Positions 14,109-16,110 of a stretch of 16,110 bases of DNA are shown piece after piece. The position numbers and the translations under genes are program-made. The notes beneath the pieces were generated by a model that was not told the DNA's origin, did no database searches, and saw only the letters and a list, made by a program, of their open reading frames with translations. The stretch is from CAYMJK01 sp043101635. GTDB taxonomy: Bacteria > Planctomycetota > Phycisphaerae > Phycisphaerales > UBA1924. Where the stretch lies: contig JBICIE010000325.1 of the NCBI GenBank assembly GCA_043101635.1, positions 1 to 16,110 on the forward strand, read 5' to 3'. Every line of letters begins with the position of its first letter. The first letter of the stretch is position 1.

Positions 14109-14128
14109 GCGGCGCCCGGCAGCGCCGC
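14109..14128 (+). repeat. Intercistronic hairpin rpsK-rpoA
   Basis: GCGGCGC (14109-14115) pairs with GCGCCGC (14122-14128) around CCGGCA. The arms are identical to those of the rplO-secY hairpin (10779-10797). It lies in the 110-nt spacer where rpsD would be in E. coli. No T-tract follows, and no promoter was recognised in the remainder of this spacer. Confidence 0.5.
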
Positions 14129-14189
14129 CAGCCCGCCAGCCGGGACGCCAGCGCTCAGGAGCGTCTGCCGGAACAGTGAGGTATCGATC

Positions 14190-15209
14190 ATGCGCGTTCG
14201 CTGGCGCGGGCTGGAACTGCCCAATCGCATTCAGTCCGATCCCAAGTTCAGGAGCGACACCTTCGGCCGCTTCATCGTCGAGCCGTTCGAGCGCGGCTTC
14301 GGCACCACCGTCGGCAACAGCCTGCGGCGGATCCTGCTGTCGTCGCTGGAGGGCGCCGCCGTCACCAGCGTCAAGATCAAGGGCGCCGAGCACGAGTTCA
14401 CCAGCCTGCCCGGCGTGGTCGAGGATGTCACCGACATCATCCTGAACATCAAGAACCTGATCGTGCGCCTGGAGGGCGATGAGCCGCGCACCATGCGCCT
14501 GGCCGCCCAGGGCCCCGGCGAGGTCACCGCCGACCTGATCGAGGCCGACACCGCCGTCACCATCCTCAACCGCGACCTGGTCATCTGCACGCTGACCGAC
14601 GAGGTCGACATCGAGATGGAACTCGAGGTCGGGCGGGGTCGCGGCTACGTCCCCGCCAGCGAGCACGAGAAGCTGGCCCGCGAGGAGCAGGAGATCGGGC
14701 TGATCCCGGTCGACGCGATCTACTCGCCGGTGCTCCGCGTCCGCTACAACGTCGAGGACACCCGCGTCGGCCAGCGGACCAACTACGACAAGCTCACCAT
14801 GGACATCTGGACCAACGGCACCACCACGCCGGAGATGGCCCTGGTCGAAGCCGCCAAGATCATGCGCAAGCACCTCAACCCGTTCGTCCACTACTTCGAG
14901 GTGGGCGAGCAGCGCGTCAGCGAGGCCGCCGCGGCCGCCGCCGGCGTCGATGAGGAGCTGATCCGCAAGCTCAGCATGCCCATCGCCGAACTGGACCTCT
15001 CGGTGCGGGCCAGCAACTGCCTGGAGAGCGCGCGGATCGACACCGTCGGCCAGCTCGTCGCCCAGACCGAATCCGAGCTGCTCAAGCTTCGCTCCTTCGG
15101 TCGCACCTCGCTGCGCGAGGTCAAGCGCAAGCTGCTGGACCTGGAACTGGACCTGGGCATGGACCTGCCCGAAGGATTCGCCCCCGAGCCGATTGCCCCG
15201 GGGGCCTGA
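14190..15209 (+). CDS. rpoA: RNA polymerase alpha subunit
   Basis: Alpha subunit of 339 residues, near the E. coli length (329). The N-terminal assembly domain has FIVEPFERGFGTTVGNSLRR and ILLSSLEGAAVTSVKI (residues 28-64), the VTDIILNIKNL stretch and LEVGRGRGYVPA. The C-terminal domain (about 265-315) reads LDLSVRASNCLESARIDTVG, then ELLKLRSFGRTSLREVKRKL. The DNA-contacting Arg equivalent to E. coli R265 is R273, and N276 corresponds to N268. An Ala-rich linker (245-252) joins the domains. GAGG (14178-14181) lies 8 nt before the ATG. The start gives MRVRWRGLELP, consistent with planctomycete-like N-termini, though this is an impression only. Confidence 0.97.
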   Translation: MRVRWRGLELPNRIQSDPKFRSDTFGRFIVEPFERGFGTTVGNSLRRILLSSLEGAAVTSVKIKGAEHEFTSLPGVVEDVTDIILNIKNLIVRLEGDEPRTMRLAAQGPGEVTADLIEADTAVTILNRDLVICTLTDEVDIEMELEVGRGRGYVPASEHEKLAREEQEIGLIPVDAIYSPVLRVRYNVEDTRVGQRTNYDKLTMDIWTNGTTTPEMALVEAAKIMRKHLNPFVHYFEVGEQRVSEAAAAAAGVDEELIRKLSMPIAELDLSVRASNCLESARIDTVGQLVAQTESELLKLRSFGRTSLREVKRKLLDLELDLGMDLPEGFAPEPIAPGA

Positions 15210-15215
15210 TCACCC

Positions 15216-15235
15216 GGCCCGCGCGCGAGCGGGCC
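15216..15235 (+). repeat. Intercistronic hairpin rpoA-rplQ
   Basis: GGCCCGC (15216-15222) pairs with GCGGGCC (15229-15235) around GCGCGA. A second small inverted repeat, GCGCCC/GGGCGC, follows at 15242-15254. Both lie in the 57-nt spacer before rplQ. Neither has a T-tract. Confidence 0.5.
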
Positions 15236-15266
15236 ACAGCGGCGCCCAGGGCGCTGGAGAGAAGTC

Positions 15267-15944
15267 ATGCGTCACCGCAAGGCAGGCTACAGGCTCAACC
15301 GGACGCCGGCGCACCGCACCGCGATGCTGCGCAACATGGCCGCCAGCCTCTTCGAGCACGGCCAGATCACCACGACCATCCCCAAGGCCAAGGCGCTGCA
15401 GCCGATGGTCGAGAAGATCATCACCAAGGCCAAGCGCGGCGACCTGCACGCCCGCCGTCAGGTGATCGCCACCCTCGGCGCTGACCGGCGGGCCTTCGAC
15501 TGGCTGCACATCGCCAAGGGCGCCACCGACGAAGAGAAGACCCGCGTCGGGGACCTGCGCGAGCGGGCCGAGGCCTACTTCGATGTGCCAGCGTCCGATG
15601 AGGTCGAGCGCAACCGCTACGGCGAGCTGCGCAAGGCGCCGAAGCTGGTCAAGCACATCTTCGAGAACGTGGCCCCGCGCTTCGCCGACCGCGAAGGCGG
15701 GTACACCCGCATCGTCAAGCTCGGGTACAACCGCATCGGTGATTCGGCCGAACTGTGCGTGATCCAGTTCGTTGGCGCCGAGGAAGGCCCGGAGATCGGC
15801 GGCCGCCCCAGCCGGCGCCGCCGCAAGGCCGACAACCGCACCGCGTTCGCGGCGAAGCTGCGCAAGGCCCAGCCCGCCGCGGCAGCCGCAGCGACCGAGA
15901 CCGAGGCCGCCGCTGAGCCCGAGGCGCCGGCCGACCAGGCCTGA
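15267..15944 (+). CDS. rplQ: 50S ribosomal protein L17 with insertion and tail
   Basis: L17 of 225 residues against 127 in E. coli. Residues 1-73 are canonical: MRHRKAGYRLNRTPAHRTAM, LRNMAASLFEHGQITTT and PKAKALQPMVEKII. The second core block, KHIFENVAPRFADREGGYTR and IVKLGYNRIGDSAELCVIQF, starts near residue 129. About 50 residues (74-125), mostly charged and helical in character, are inserted between them. After residue 178 comes a basic RRRRK patch and an Ala/Glu/Pro-rich tail. L17 lies near the tunnel exit on the 50S surface, so the insertion could reach solvent or nascent-chain factors; this is inference. GGAGAG (15256-15261) is 5 nt before the ATG. It is the last gene, followed by a terminator. 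Confidence 0.96.
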   Translation: MRHRKAGYRLNRTPAHRTAMLRNMAASLFEHGQITTTIPKAKALQPMVEKIITKAKRGDLHARRQVIATLGADRRAFDWLHIAKGATDEEKTRVGDLRERAEAYFDVPASDEVERNRYGELRKAPKLVKHIFENVAPRFADREGGYTRIVKLGYNRIGDSAELCVIQFVGAEEGPEIGGRPSRRRRKADNRTAFAAKLRKAQPAAAAAATETEAAAEPEAPADQA

Positions 15945-15979
15945 TCGCCAGCTCCAGCCACACCAGTCCACAGACCTTC

Positions 15980-16005
15980 AAAGGCCCGCCCGCGCGGGCC
16001 TTTTT
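15980..16005 (+). terminator. Intrinsic terminator of the ribosomal cluster
   Basis: AAAGGCCCGC (15980-15989) pairs perfectly with GCGGGCCTTT (15994-16003) around CCGC. The paired TTT continues into two more Ts (16004-16005). A 10-bp GC-rich stem with five consecutive Ts is a textbook rho-independent terminator and lies 35 nt after the rplQ stop. The A-rich left arm could also help stop transcription from the opposite strand. Confidence 0.88.
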
Positions 16006-16110
16006 CACAGGACGGGGGCGCGGGCTTCCAGCCCGTTTCAGCAGGACAGGGGCGCGGGCTTCCAGCCCTTTTCATCACGACAGGGGGCGCGGGGGTGCCG
16101 CCCGCGTCGG
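16006..16110. repeat. Three tandem hairpin-forming repeats
   Basis: Directly after the terminator, a unit of about 34-35 bases occurs three times up to the window edge. Units begin near 16006, 16041 and 16075. Units 1 and 2 share GGGGCGCGGGCTTCCAGCCC and then a TTTCA-like end. The part GGGCTTCCAGCCC (16022-16034 and 16056-16068) is a 5-bp stem with a TCC loop. Unit 3 keeps GGGGGCGCGGG but its hairpin differs (CGCGGG 16088-16093 with CCCGCG 16101-16106). They resemble REP-like extragenic palindromes. More units may lie beyond the window. Confidence 0.7.

Noticed and set aside
16006..16110. Possible CRISPR array
   Set aside because: The units are contiguous with no unique spacers, and unit 3 is degenerate. 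A tandem REP-like element explains them better.

Overview
The window is an almost complete S10-spc-alpha ribosomal protein supercluster from a very GC-rich bacterium. Twenty-seven plus-strand genes run from rpsJ to rplQ, about 927-15944, with no inserted unrelated gene. The third codon position is strongly G/C throughout, start codons are ATG or GTG, and most genes have a purine-rich Shine-Dalgarno sequence 5-9 nt upstream. The absence of rpmD, adk, infA and rpsD from their usual slots, the L22, L17 and L15 extensions, the altered L2 motif and the short hairpin repeats at the end fit a member of the Planctomycetota, perhaps Phycisphaerae-like. That placement is inferred from gene content and was not tested by a search.

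Layout. Positions 1-11 match the 3' end of the Illumina adapter, so the left edge looks like an untrimmed contig end. Positions 12-633 hold the 5' part of a minus-strand gene for an exported protein of unknown function. Positions 634-926 are the divergent intergenic region, with a probable sigma70-type promoter at 726-753 and a structured leader that includes an 11-bp stem-loop at 864-890. The S10 part follows: rpsJ, rplC, rplD, rplW, rplB, rpsS, rplV, rpsC, rplP, rpmC, rpsQ (927-6629). A terminator-like hairpin lies between rpsJ and rplC, and a structured 275-nt spacer precedes rplD. The spc part is rplN, rplX, rplE, rpsN, rpsH, rplF, rplR, rpsE, rplO, secY (6644-12254), followed by map. The alpha part is rpmJ, rpsM, rpsK, rpoA, rplQ (13133-15944). 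A strong intrinsic terminator at 15980-16005 closes the cluster, and three tandem hairpin-forming repeats run to the window end.

Together the genes encode much of both ribosomal subunits, the SecY export channel, the RNA polymerase alpha subunit and a methionine aminopeptidase that would trim nascent proteins. Their tight or overlapping junctions suggest long co-transcribed units.

The most notable observations lie inside ribosomal proteins rather than in a separate new system. L22 carries an N-terminal domain of about 74 residues that resembles an XRE/Cro helix-turn-helix. S14 has the short zinc-type length but lacks three of its four zinc cysteines. The nearly universal L2 motif before GGGEG is rewritten. 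The methionine aminopeptidase lacks the catalytic His equivalent to E. coli H79. Eight of the nine spacers longer than 35 nt contain a GC-rich hairpin. I saw no CRISPR array, tRNA, rRNA, insertion sequence or defence genes.
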